64,000 nucleotides of DNA. It comes from an uncultured Senegalimassilia sp. (lineage in GTDB: Bacteria; Actinomycetota; Coriobacteriia; Coriobacteriales; Eggerthellaceae). The notes under the pieces are model-generated. The model was not told where the DNA came from, ran no database searches, and saw only the letters and a program-made list of their open reading frames with translations. The DNA lies in NCBI RefSeq assembly GCF_934636665.1, contig NZ_CAKUAT010000003.1, positions 85,275 through 149,274 on the forward strand. The letters run 5' to 3'. Shown one piece after another: positions 1-8,033 of the stretch; position 1 is the stretch's first letter, and every line of letters begins with the position of its first letter. A program made the translations under genes and the position numbers.

Positions 1-94
1 CCGTCTCAGTTCGCAAAAAGGCCAGCAAAATGCAAACCCAAACAACCGGGTTGATCGACAAGGCCAGCACGAACGAAAGAAAGGCCTCGCGCAT
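1..94 (-). CDS. Possible N-terminus of a membrane protein (partial)
   Basis: An open minus-strand frame begins at the ATG at 92-94 and runs off the window edge. It encodes about 31 residues, mostly hydrophobic (MREAFLSFVLALSINPVV and onward), which looks like a first membrane helix. An in-frame TAG lies six codons upstream of the ATG and an in-frame GTG directly precedes it. The ribosome-binding site is poor (GGGCGG only). No family can be named from so little sequence, and the frame could be chance. Confidence 0.3.
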   Translation of the reverse strand, partial: MREAFLSFVLALSINPVVWVCILLAFLRTET

Positions 95-185
95 CACAGG
101 GTTGCCGCCCTAGCACGAGGCCATCGAAAACGCCAGTCGTATAAACAGAAGACGAAGCTATCTAATTAAGATAATTCTTAGGTCA

Positions 186-1490
186 TTAAGCCGGCAAGAA
201 CTTGTCCAGTTCGCGATCGAGTTCGGGCAGGTGCTTCACGTGCAGGCTGTCGGCGAACTTGCCGCGGACCATGACGCGCCGTACGTGTCGCAGCGCCTCC
301 AGGTCATCAAGCGGGTTCGCATCCAGTACGATCATGTCGGCCGATTTCCCTACTTCGATCGAACCCGTCTCGTCGCCAAGCCCGATGATGCTCGCGTTTC
401 CCAGCGTTGCCGAATGCAGCGCAAGCTGTCGGCTTGCGCCCACGATGCGCTCGAAATACACCAGCTCGCGCCACATATCGTATTGCGTGACGTACGGGCA
501 CGCCGAATCGGTGCCCAGCCCAACGGGAATCCCCTGCTCCAAGGCCTGTTTTGCAGCCGACACGATACCTTCGAAGACGATGCGGCCGTTGACCACCTGG
601 ATCTCGGTGGAATGGGTCATCTCGGGCGGCAGCTTGATGAACGGCAGCGCCGGGGAGACGGTGCAGGTCAGCGAGCTTTTTCGGCCCACGCCATTTTCGC
701 GGAACAGCGCCAGCAGCTCATCGTCCAAAACGCCGCCGTGCTCGATGGTGTCCACACCCGCTTCCAAGCCCACGCGAACGCCCTCGGTGCTCTCGATATG
801 CGCCGCGGTATGCATGCCCAGCTTGTGAGCCTCGTCCACCGCAGCCGCCGCGATCTCGGGCGACATGCGCAGCACGCCCGGCTCGCCCTCCTTCTCGGCA
901 TCGAACACGCCGCCAGTGATGAACAGCTTCACCAAGTCGCACTTGTGGGCGAAGCAGTCACGAACGATCTCACGCGCCTGATCAGGCGTTTCGGCAATGT
1001 GCGCGAACAGTCCCGCGCCGTGACCGCCCGGCACCGTCACACCCACGCCCGACGTGACCAAGCGCGGACCCTGGTACTTGCCGGCGTTGATGGCATCGCG
1101 CACCCACACATCGGCGAAGCCCGGGTCGCCCACGCTTCGCACCGTGGTAACGCCGCTGGCCAGCTGCTGTTGGGCATGCTTGCGCAGCGTGCGATGCAGG
1201 TACCAACGCCCGATAGGGTTGGCGACGACCTTCTCAATAAGGTCGCCCGCCGCGCCGGCGCTGGTGGGCTTGCCGCTGCCGCACAGATGCACATGCAGAT
1301 TGACCAGGCCCGGCATCAAATAGGCGCCCTTCAAGTCCACTTCCTGCGCGCCCGCAGGACCCACCGTGGAGGCAGCGGGCCCGACCGCGCTGATGCGGCC
1401 GTTATCGTCCACGGCGACGGTCATGTTCTCCTGCGGTTGCATATCGCGCGTGCCGTCGAGCAGCGTTGCGTGCGTGAATACGTAAGACAT
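186..1490 (-). CDS. Amidohydrolase family protein (imidazolonepropionase/Xaa-Pro dipeptidase-like)
   Basis: A 434-residue metal-dependent hydrolase of the amidohydrolase superfamily. The N-terminal beta-sandwich part (residues 1-60) is followed by the metal-binding HVH in NLHVHLCG (H66, H68). Further on come a lysine in CDLVKLF suited to metal-bridging carboxylation, histidines in MHTAAHIE, and the late aspartate in GLGTDSACP. Such enzymes hydrolyse C-N bonds in cyclic amides or dipeptides; the substrate cannot be deduced. The ATG at 1490 is chosen because AAGGGGA lies just upstream; a longer frame to 1529 exists but lacks a comparable site. No signal peptide is seen, so it is probably cytoplasmic. 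It appears monocistronic, with about 650 bp of non-coding DNA upstream. Confidence 0.88.
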   Translation of the reverse strand: MSYVFTHATLLDGTRDMQPQENMTVAVDDNGRISAVGPAASTVGPAGAQEVDLKGAYLMPGLVNLHVHLCGSGKPTSAGAAGDLIEKVVANPIGRWYLHRTLRKHAQQQLASGVTTVRSVGDPGFADVWVRDAINAGKYQGPRLVTSGVGVTVPGGHGAGLFAHIAETPDQAREIVRDCFAHKCDLVKLFITGGVFDAEKEGEPGVLRMSPEIAAAAVDEAHKLGMHTAAHIESTEGVRVGLEAGVDTIEHGGVLDDELLALFRENGVGRKSSLTCTVSPALPFIKLPPEMTHSTEIQVVNGRIVFEGIVSAAKQALEQGIPVGLGTDSACPYVTQYDMWRELVYFERIVGASRQLALHSATLGNASIIGLGDETGSIEVGKSADMIVLDANPLDDLEALRHVRRVMVRGKFADSLHVKHLPELDRELDKFLPA

Positions 1491-2136
1491 GGCATTCCCC
1501 TTTACTTGCCTGCGCCGATGCGTGGGCATGGCGCGGAATCAATAGTTCGAGCCTACCAAGAACTCGGCGAACCGTCTAGGAAAAATGCCCACATGAGGAA
1601 AAGTTACCGAAGCTATAAGGAAATACTTCAGACGGCCCGGAACGCTAGCGCGCACGACGCGGAAGCCCGCTTACCTGGGGATTCACAAATCTGCAAGACT
1701 AAGGAGACTGCAACCCGCCAACGTTGCAAGGTCTTTCAGCCATTCCGACGTCTTCCTAGCAGAAGGATTGCTCCGAAACCTGCAAGGTCCACCCGACAGT
1801 TTTCGGTGTAACGGACAAGGGTTCTGCAAGATGGCGGCATCATACTCGTACCAGGCGATGAGGCGGCTGGATTTAAGCGGGCCGTGTCATGGGAGACGCT
1901 CCTGACCTGCTGCTTTACTCCCCATCGCCTCTCCTCCCTTTGGAACGGGCGGGCTCCTCGCAAACTCAGGGCCTGCCCGCCACAAGCAAGCGACTGCCGC
2001 GAAATGCAGGCGACTCTGCGACCCGGAGCATGCCGATGCCACGATCAACACCGCACGATCACCAAGCCACCTAACCAAGAACGCACCAGGAGGCGCGAAT
2101 GCAAACACCAACCCGAATCGCTTCGCCGCAGCAAAC
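1491..2136. other. Long intergenic region, no supported gene
   Basis: This gap separates the amidohydrolase start from the EF-G-like gene end. Short frames exist on both strands but none has a credible start site or recognisable product. Around 1688-1835 the motif TGCAAG recurs four times (TCTGCAAGAC, GTTGCAAGGT, CCTGCAAGGT, TCTGCAAGAT), which may be a degraded repeat. The promoter of the amidohydrolase should lie near the left end, but no convincing -10/-35 pair was found. Confidence 0.5.
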
Positions 2137-2164
2137 AGCGAGCCGCCCCGCAGGACGGCTCGCT
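2137..2164 (-). terminator. Terminator of the EF-G-like gene
   Basis: A perfect 9-bp stem, AGCGAGCCG at 2137-2145 and CGGCTCGCT at 2156-2164, lies just beyond the stop of the minus-strand EF-G-like gene. The T-tract is short (GTTTGC), so it is a plausible but not strong rho-independent terminator. Confidence 0.6.
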
Positions 2165-2185
2165 GCAATCATCTTATGGACCTGT

Positions 2186-4252
2186 CTATGCCTTCGATGC
2201 CTGGTAAGCCTCGACCAGCTTCTTCGTCACATCGGCGGGCGCGGGGTCGTAGCCCTCCAGTTCGATGTAGTAGCTACCGGAACCGCGCGTCATGGCGCGC
2301 AGGTCCTTGGTGTAGCCGATGACCTCGGCATACGGCACGCGCACCATGATGACCGTCTCGCCCTCATCAGTGGAGTCAGTGCCTACGATACGTCCGCGAC
2401 GCGTGGCGATGTCGCCCATAACGGTGCCGGCATATTCCTCGGTCACCACGATGTCCATGGTTGCCATGGGCTCGAGCAGAATGGCACCGGCCTGCTCGCA
2501 TGCCGCACGGAAACCGATGCGCGCTGCGGTCTTGAACGCCATCTCGTTGGAGTCGACCGAATGGTACGAGCCGTCGAACACGGCGCACTTGATATCCACC
2601 ATGGGATAGCCCGCCAAGAAACCCTCGGCCATTGCCTCCTGAACGCCCTTGTCAACGGCGGGGATCAAGCCGCCGGGGATGGCGCCGCCCTTGACCTCAT
2701 CGACGAACTCGTAGCCCTCGCCAGGGTTGGGGCTGATACGCAACCAGCAGTCACCGAACTGGCCTGCGCCGCCGGTCTGCTTTTTATGGCGCCCCTGCGC
2801 CTCGGCCGTCTTCGTGATGGTCTCGCGATACGGGATGCGCACGGGAACCAGACGCGCCTCCACCTTCGCCTGCTCCTTCATGCGCGCAAGCAGCGTCTCC
2901 ACCTGCGCCTCGCCCATTGCCGTGACGATGGTCTGGTGCGTCTGCTCGTTACGGGCGACGCGCAGCGTGGGGTCGTTCTCGACCGCGCGCGCAAGGAAGG
3001 TACCGACCTTGTCCTCTTCCTTCTTGTTGGCAGCCTCGATGGCAACGGGATACTGCGGTACGGGCAGCGGCAGCGGGTCGATGGACATCGTGCCCGATTG
3101 GGACAGCGTGTCGCCAGCGCGCGTGTCGGTGAGCTTGGGAACCACGATGATGTCGCCGGCCTTCGCCGACTTCACGTCCGTGGCCTCCTTGCCCATCATC
3201 ACGTACAGATGACCCAGGCGGTCCTTCTTTCCCGTGCGTGCGTTGGTGAGTTCCATGCCGGGCGTGAGCACGCCGCTGATCAGCTTCAAGTAGCTCAAGC
3301 GTCCCACGAACGGGTCGGCAACGGTCTTGAAGACGAACGCCGCCGGCTCGCCGTCCTCGTCCACGAACGTCTCCTCGCCGTTGGCAAGACGGAAGGCGCC
3401 GTGGTGGCGCGGGTGCGGGAAGTAGGTGCAGATATCCTTCATCACGCAACGGATGCCCTGCTCGATGATGGTGGAGCCCACGTACACGGGAATGAACAGC
3501 TCCTGCGCGATGGCCTTGTCGAGCAGGCTTTCGAGCTCTTCCTGCGTCAGCTGCTCGGAGCCGTCCAGATACTTCATCATCAGGTCGTCGTCGGCCTCGG
3601 CAACCAGGTCGCACAGGCGGTCGCGCGCGATCTGCGCCGCCTCGGCGTACTCGGCCGGGATATCCTCGATGCGGTCATCGGTGGTGCCATCCTGATCGAA
3701 ATAGCGGGCCTTCATGCGCAGCACGTCGATGACGCCCTTGAAGTCCTCGGCAACGCCGATGGGGATGGTGACCGGGCCCAAGCGGCTTCCGAAGCGCGCG
3801 TGGAGCTGCGCCATGATGGTGTCGAAGTTCGCGTGCTCGCGGTCGATGTGGTTAATGAATACGGCGCGAGACAGGCGCATGCCTTCGGCCTCGCGCCACA
3901 GCTTCGTGGTCATGACCTGCGGACCTGCAACGGCGTCAATAACGAACAGCGCCATTTCGGCAGCTTGCATGGTGGCAAGCGTGTCGCCGATGAAGTCGGG
4001 ATGGCCCGAGGTGTCGAGCAGGTTGATCTTGTAATCGTGGTACGGAATGGGCGCGACGGAAGTGCCCAGGGTGAACTTGCGGCGGATCTCCTCCTGGTCG
4101 TAATCAAGGTAGGATTTGCCGTCGTGGGTAGTGCCCATGCGCGGCGTGCGGCCTGAGACGTGCAGCATGGCCTCGGCAAGCGAGGTTTTGCCGGCGCCGT
4201 CTTGGCCCACCAGCACGATGTTTCGGACATGTTCGGTAGCAGGAGCTGCCAT
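2186..4252 (-). CDS. Elongation factor G-like GTPase
   Basis: A 688-residue protein with full EF-G architecture: GTPase domain, beta-barrel domain II, and domains III-V (VRVPYAEVIGYTKDLRAMTRGSGSY is close to EF-G domain V). The P-loop is GQDGAGKTS (about residues 17-25) and G3 is DTSGHPDF. The switch-I RGITI motif of true EF-G is replaced by RRKFTLGTSV, and G4 is NHID rather than NKxD. These changes mark the EF-G-like paralogue group (EF-G2 type) rather than the housekeeping FusA, which would sit with rpsL/rpsG/tuf; no str-operon genes are present here. The start is supported by AAGGGGAAGG upstream. It likely acts at or near the ribosome, but whether it translocates is not inferable. Confidence 0.88.
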   Translation of the reverse strand: MAAPATEHVRNIVLVGQDGAGKTSLAEAMLHVSGRTPRMGTTHDGKSYLDYDQEEIRRKFTLGTSVAPIPYHDYKINLLDTSGHPDFIGDTLATMQAAEMALFVIDAVAGPQVMTTKLWREAEGMRLSRAVFINHIDREHANFDTIMAQLHARFGSRLGPVTIPIGVAEDFKGVIDVLRMKARYFDQDGTTDDRIEDIPAEYAEAAQIARDRLCDLVAEADDDLMMKYLDGSEQLTQEELESLLDKAIAQELFIPVYVGSTIIEQGIRCVMKDICTYFPHPRHHGAFRLANGEETFVDEDGEPAAFVFKTVADPFVGRLSYLKLISGVLTPGMELTNARTGKKDRLGHLYVMMGKEATDVKSAKAGDIIVVPKLTDTRAGDTLSQSGTMSIDPLPLPVPQYPVAIEAANKKEEDKVGTFLARAVENDPTLRVARNEQTHQTIVTAMGEAQVETLLARMKEQAKVEARLVPVRIPYRETITKTAEAQGRHKKQTGGAGQFGDCWLRISPNPGEGYEFVDEVKGGAIPGGLIPAVDKGVQEAMAEGFLAGYPMVDIKCAVFDGSYHSVDSNEMAFKTAARIGFRAACEQAGAILLEPMATMDIVVTEEYAGTVMGDIATRRGRIVGTDSTDEGETVIMVRVPYAEVIGYTKDLRAMTRGSGSYYIELEGYDPAPADVTKKLVEAYQASKA

Positions 4253-4778
4253 ACGATCACCTTCCCCTTATAAAGGCGTCGCGCCCGATTCGCCAACTCG
4301 ATTCAAGCGCGAAACGCAGTCGAACCAAACGGTCGGAACACTACCGATAGTGTAGCGCAAAACCCTCCGCGAACCGGCAAAACGCCTGATGATGGATACG
4401 CCCCGGGGCGTTGCAGGAAGGCATCCATCGGCGAGCAGAGGCTCCGCATGGGAAAACCGGGGGCCTCGAAGGCATCATGGGGAAGGCGGGTCGAAAACGA
4501 GCGTGAAAGCTAGGAGAAAGCGAACGGGAAACCAAGGCGTTACCAGAAGGCGAAGCTGCCGGCAAGCCGATTCGTCGCAGAGGAAGGCGGGCCGACCGGC
4601 AATCCAAAATGAGACATGTGGCGAACTCGTTACGCGTTGGTGACAGCGTCGGCGTGCGCGGGCCCGCAGCACCCGCAGCGCGATACCCTACGAATAGCGG
4701 AACGCGGCTGCTAGGCCCGTCCCGCACAAGACTTACCACGCGCCGCACCCCTGCGGCGCTACGCATAAGGAGCAGCTC
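4253..4778. other. Intergenic region, no supported gene
   Basis: The 526 bp between the EF-G-like start and the small plus-strand gene hold only compositional open frames. A compact inverted repeat, GCGCCGCA at 4740-4747 and TGCGGCGC at 4752-4759 with a four-base loop, lies immediately upstream of the ribosome-binding site of the next gene and could fold in its leader. It has no T-tract, so it is not a standard terminator. Confidence 0.45.
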
Positions 4779-5144
4779 ATGGCGTTCCCGAAACATCCCA
4801 TCATCGACGTGAACCCGGTCGACGCAGCGCGCGGCGCTGCCGCTGCCGCCCAAACAGCAGCAGAGCCTTTCACGCCGCCCTCGTTCGGCAAACGCGTCGG
4901 GAAGGTGGACAATCAGCCGCTGCATACCACGTTCGTCGACGGCCACGGCAACCCCGTTCGCAATCAAGGAGATGCCGCCGCTGCCGCTTCACGCCTGACG
5001 GGCGCAGCTCAAACCGTGGCAGGCGCCGCCGTCATGGCAGTGGGCGTTCCCATGCTCATACTGCCCGGACCTGGCGTACTAGCTATCGGCGCAGGCGCCG
5101 CTATAGCCGCCGGAGGCATCAAGAAGATCCGCAACGGGAAATAG
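4779..5144 (+). CDS. Small hypothetical protein with a Gly/Ala-rich hydrophobic hairpin
   Basis: A 121-residue protein with a well-placed ATAAGGAG ribosome-binding site eight bases before the ATG. Residues 1-70 are polar and alanine-rich. Residues 72-113 form two short hydrophobic stretches separated by a glycine/proline turn (LILPGPGVLAIGAGAA), followed by a basic tail KKIRNGK. That layout resembles small glycine-zipper or hairpin membrane proteins of the DUF3482/PGPGW kind, where a PGPG turn joins two helices. The family assignment is tentative and the function unknown. It stands alone between two long gaps. Confidence 0.7.
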   Translation: MAFPKHPIIDVNPVDAARGAAAAAQTAAEPFTPPSFGKRVGKVDNQPLHTTFVDGHGNPVRNQGDAAAAASRLTGAAQTVAGAAVMAVGVPMLILPGPGVLAIGAGAAIAAGGIKKIRNGK

Positions 5145-5613
5145 CGCAGGAAGCAGCGGTTTCCCGTCGTTCCCGAGCCTTTGCGCCCAGCAGCAGCAAC
5201 CCTTCGAACCCCATAGCCCGCATATCGTCTTGTGCGATGCGCGGGCTGTTCGTTCTCTTGACCCCGAACCTCTCTCGAGGCAATCCGTCTGCATACCGTT
5301 TTACGGCAGCGGGCTTTTTGTCGCACGATCCCCACCCTACAAGCTGCACACGCCCCCGCTCAGCGGCTTCGCAACCGTCGATTGGCAACGCAACGGCTAT
5401 GCGCCTTGCGCGATGCGCGGGCTACTCGCTTTCTTCGCCCCGCAAGCCGCACGCACGCCAGCTCAACGGCTTCGCAACGCGAAGGCAACGCTAGGGCTTT
5501 TCCGATTGCAACCAGCAGTCGCAGGCGTACTATTCCTTTCCTGCAGAGGCAAAACGCCCCGAAGGAGCAAGCGCGAGCGCAAACCCGCGCATCGATACTG
5601 AACGGAGGCACGT
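5145..5613. other. Intergenic region with diverged internal duplications
   Basis: No gene is supported here. GCGATGCGCGGGCT occurs at 5234-5247 and again at 5410-5423. A second pair, containing CGGCTTCGCAAC, occurs around 5363 and 5468. The surroundings are similar but diverged, suggesting decayed repeat copies upstream of the bile salt hydrolase gene. No clear promoter pair could be assigned. Confidence 0.4.
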
Positions 5614-6540
5614 ATGTGCACGGCGATTCGATTCACCGACCCTGACGGAAACCTGTATTTCGGCCGCAACCTGGACTGGGCGTACGGCTATGGCGAAACC
5701 ATCACGTTCACGCCGCGCAACCATCCCGCGAACACGGGGCATCGTGCGGTGCTGGGCATGGCCATCGCGTCGGAAGGGTACCCGCTGTACTTCGACTGCG
5801 CCAACGAGAACGGCCTGGCCATCGCCGGCCTGAACTTCCCCGGCTACGCATACTTCCCCGACGACGCCCGTCCGGGAACCACGGCAGTCGCACCGTACGA
5901 ATTCCCCTTGTGGGTCACCTCGAACTTCGACAAGGTCGACGACGTCGAGGCGGCGCTGGCGAACATCACGCTGGTGAACAAGGGCTTCGGCGACTTCCCC
6001 ATCAGCATGCTGCACTGGATCATCGCCGACGCCAGCGGCTGCATCGTGGTGGAGTCCACCGCCGAGGGCCTGCAGGTGATGCGCGACCCCGCCGACGTGC
6101 TTGCCAATCAGCCGGGCCTTGCGTGGCACCTGGAGAACCTGCGCAGCTACATGAACGTGACCCCCGGCGCGCCTAGCTCCGTGACCTGGGCGAACGCAAC
6201 GCTGACGCCCTACGGCGCCGGCGCGGGCATGCGCGGGCTGCCCGGCGACGTGTACTCGCCCTCGCGCTTCGTGCGCGCGGCGTACCTGAACGCGCATCAT
6301 GCGCCGAAGGACACCGAGACCGGCAACGTCGCGCGCGTCTTCCGCACGCTCGGCGGCGTGGCCATGGTGGAGGGAAGCGCGCAGATGAACGACGGCGCAA
6401 ACGAGTTCACCGTGTTCACCAGCGCCTATTCCGCACGCGAGGGCCGCTACTACTTCAACACCTACGAGAACCCCGCCTACACCACCGCCGCATTCAAGGA
6501 CTTCGACCTCAACGCCACCGAAGTCCAGCAGGTCCAGTAG
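5614..6540 (+). CDS. bsh: Choloylglycine (bile salt) hydrolase
   Basis: A 308-residue Ntn-hydrolase that cleaves the amide bond of glycine- or taurine-conjugated bile acids. After removal of Met1 the nucleophile is Cys2 (MCTAIRF). Arg18 and Asp21 sit in GRNLDW, the asparagine of NQPGL matches the usual Asn175 region, and SRFVRAAY carries the Arg228 equivalent. AGLNFPGYA matches the Bifidobacterium-type substrate loop. No signal peptide is present, so it should be intracellular. Length is typical of the family (about 315 residues). GGAGG sits seven bases before the ATG. The gene appears monocistronic and is followed by a REP-like repeat block. It supports a gut habitat. Confidence 0.96.
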   Translation: MCTAIRFTDPDGNLYFGRNLDWAYGYGETITFTPRNHPANTGHRAVLGMAIASEGYPLYFDCANENGLAIAGLNFPGYAYFPDDARPGTTAVAPYEFPLWVTSNFDKVDDVEAALANITLVNKGFGDFPISMLHWIIADASGCIVVESTAEGLQVMRDPADVLANQPGLAWHLENLRSYMNVTPGAPSSVTWANATLTPYGAGAGMRGLPGDVYSPSRFVRAAYLNAHHAPKDTETGNVARVFRTLGGVAMVEGSAQMNDGANEFTVFTSAYSAREGRYYFNTYENPAYTTAAFKDFDLNATEVQQVQ

Positions 6541-6562
6541 CCACACCCACCCGCCCAAATCC

Positions 6563-6875
6563 AGACACTTCGGGGACGTAGGACTATCTGTCAACTTTAC
6601 GAGGCCGCGCACCAACGGGCGATCTTCACCAAGGACCTTGCTCGCATTGCGCGCATGGCCGCAAACGACAAACGCACGCACGAGCCGCGACGGGAATAGA
6701 CGAGGTGACCGCCACTCCGCAAGCTGACAGTTAGCGCTACGTCCCCGAAGCGTCTCAGCCAAGGATCATGCTCGCATGGCTGTAGACGGCAACGTACGCA
6801 CGGGCCGCGACGGGAATAGACGAGGTGACCGCCACTCCGCAAGCTGACAGTTAGCGCTACGTCCCCGAAGTGTCT
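6563..6875. repeat. Inverted-repeat-bounded element with an internal tandem duplication
   Basis: An 18-bp sequence AGACACTTCGGGGACGTA at 6563-6580 is repeated exactly in inverse orientation at 6858-6875. Inside, 67 bp at 6684-6750 recur unchanged at 6804-6870, a spacing of 120 bp, each copy ending in GCTACGTCCCCGAAG. The upstream halves of the two copies are diverged. The structure looks like a REP-type cluster or small non-autonomous element; no transposase is encoded. The element lies between bsh and the Mrp gene. GGGGACG is shared with the other palindromic repeats in the window. Confidence 0.75.
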
Positions 6876-7027
6876 CAAAATGCATAAAGCGGGGTTTGCT
6901 TGACAATGTGCCGCATATGTCACGTCGCAGGTGCTAATTGGCTGCCGCGTTGACGCGTTGTGCTATCATCCCTTCAGGACGAGTGACGCTTCCAGGCATC
7001 TGGGAGCACAATAAGAAAGAAGGAATC

Positions 7028-7891
7028 ATGGCAGAAGAGTGCTCGCACGAGTGCGGCAGCTGCGGTGTTTCGGGGTGCGGCGAGCGCACCGCTGCCGGCC
7101 CCACCAAGCTTGAGACGAACAAGCGCAGCAACGTCAAGCACGTCATCGGCGTCGTCTCCGGTAAGGGCGGCGTAGGCAAGTCCCTGGTCACCAGCCTGCT
7201 TGCCAGCGAAATGAACAAGCGCGGCAACAAGGTGGGCATCCTAGACGCCGACATCACCGGCCCTTCCATCCCGAAGACCTTCGGCATCACCAACCCGCTG
7301 ACCGCCGACGCCGACGGCATCCTGCCCGGCCAAACCCAAACGGGCATCAAGGTCATGTCCACTAACCTCATGCTTCCCAAGGGCGACCTGCCGGTGGCAT
7401 GGCGCGGCCCGGTCGTGTCCAACGCCATCCGCCAGTTCTGGAGCGAGACGAACTGGGGCGACATCGACTACCTGTTCGTCGACATGCCTCCGGGAACCTC
7501 CGACGTGCTGCTCACCGTGTTCCAGTCGCTGCCCGTCGACGGCATCGTCACCGTGTCGGCTCCCCAGGAGCTGGTGGCCATGATCGTGGGCAAGGCGGTC
7601 AACCTTGCACATGACATGGACGTCGAGGTGCTGGGCCTGGTGGAGAACATGGCCTACTTCAAGTGCGACGACTGCGGCAAGGAACATCACATCTTCGGCG
7701 AGCCTCAGGGCGCCGAAGTTGCCGAGCGCTACAACATCCCCGCCTACACCACTCTGCCCATCGACCCGAAGTTCGCGCGCCTGTGCGACGAGGGCAAGGT
7801 CGAGGACTACGACGTGGAAGGCAAGCTGGACGTCATCATCGACAAGATCGTCGAAGCTGCCGAAAAGCAGGACGAGGAAGCCGCCGAATAG
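7028..7891 (+). CDS. mrp: Mrp/NBP35-type P-loop ATPase (Fe-S cluster carrier)
   Basis: A 287-residue ParA/MinD-fold ATPase of the Mrp/ApbC group, which binds and transfers iron-sulfur clusters to apoproteins in the cytoplasm. The deviant Walker A motif SGKGGVGKS is at residues 44-52 and the switch region reads VDMPPGTSD. The N-terminus has four cysteines (C5, C9, C12, C17), as in the NBP35-like subgroup. A second pair (FKCDDCGKEHH) matches the usual carrier CxxC. The ATG at 7028 is chosen over an upstream frame because AGAAGGA precedes it and the cysteine-rich N-terminus begins there. It is followed directly by a strong terminator. Confidence 0.93.
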   Translation: MAEECSHECGSCGVSGCGERTAAGPTKLETNKRSNVKHVIGVVSGKGGVGKSLVTSLLASEMNKRGNKVGILDADITGPSIPKTFGITNPLTADADGILPGQTQTGIKVMSTNLMLPKGDLPVAWRGPVVSNAIRQFWSETNWGDIDYLFVDMPPGTSDVLLTVFQSLPVDGIVTVSAPQELVAMIVGKAVNLAHDMDVEVLGLVENMAYFKCDDCGKEHHIFGEPQGAEVAERYNIPAYTTLPIDPKFARLCDEGKVEDYDVEGKLDVIIDKIVEAAEKQDEEAAE

Positions 7892-7922
7892 CGGGAATCC
7901 CGCCACAAGCCTTTAAGATCGC

Positions 7923-7958
7923 GAAAGCCCGCGAACCCATTGGAGTTCGCGGGCTTTC
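7923..7958 (+). terminator. Rho-independent terminator after mrp
   Basis: A perfect 14-bp stem, GAAAGCCCGCGAAC at 7923-7936 and its complement at 7945-7958, has an 8-base loop and is followed by TCTTTGTTT. It ends the mrp transcript and may also act on the convergent metalloprotease transcript. Confidence 0.9.
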
Positions 7959-8033
7959 TCTTTGTTTGCAACCATGCACAACAACCGGTGAACAGCGGCC
8001 ACCGATTCAATAAACCGCCTAGTCATCCGTCGG

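Noticed and set aside
1736..1963. 75-residue minus-strand frame in the first long gap
   Set aside because: No ribosome-binding site and no recognisable family; it overlaps a possible decayed repeat.
2099..4156. 685-residue plus-strand open frame opposite the EF-G-like gene
   Set aside because: It mirrors the codon pattern of a strongly conserved gene on the other strand, is rich in His, Arg, Leu, Gly and Asp, and has no recognisable motif. It is a GC-bias shadow.
4341..4967. 208-residue minus-strand open frame
   Set aside because: It has no ribosome-binding site or motif and overlaps the start of the better supported small gene at 4779.
5530..6762. 410-residue minus-strand open frame opposite the bile salt hydrolase
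   Set aside because: It is a valine/glycine/arginine-rich shadow of bsh, and it ends in the repeat region.
6597..6923. 108-residue minus-strand frame with internal repeats
   Set aside because: The repeats come from the duplicated non-coding block; no start site or homology.
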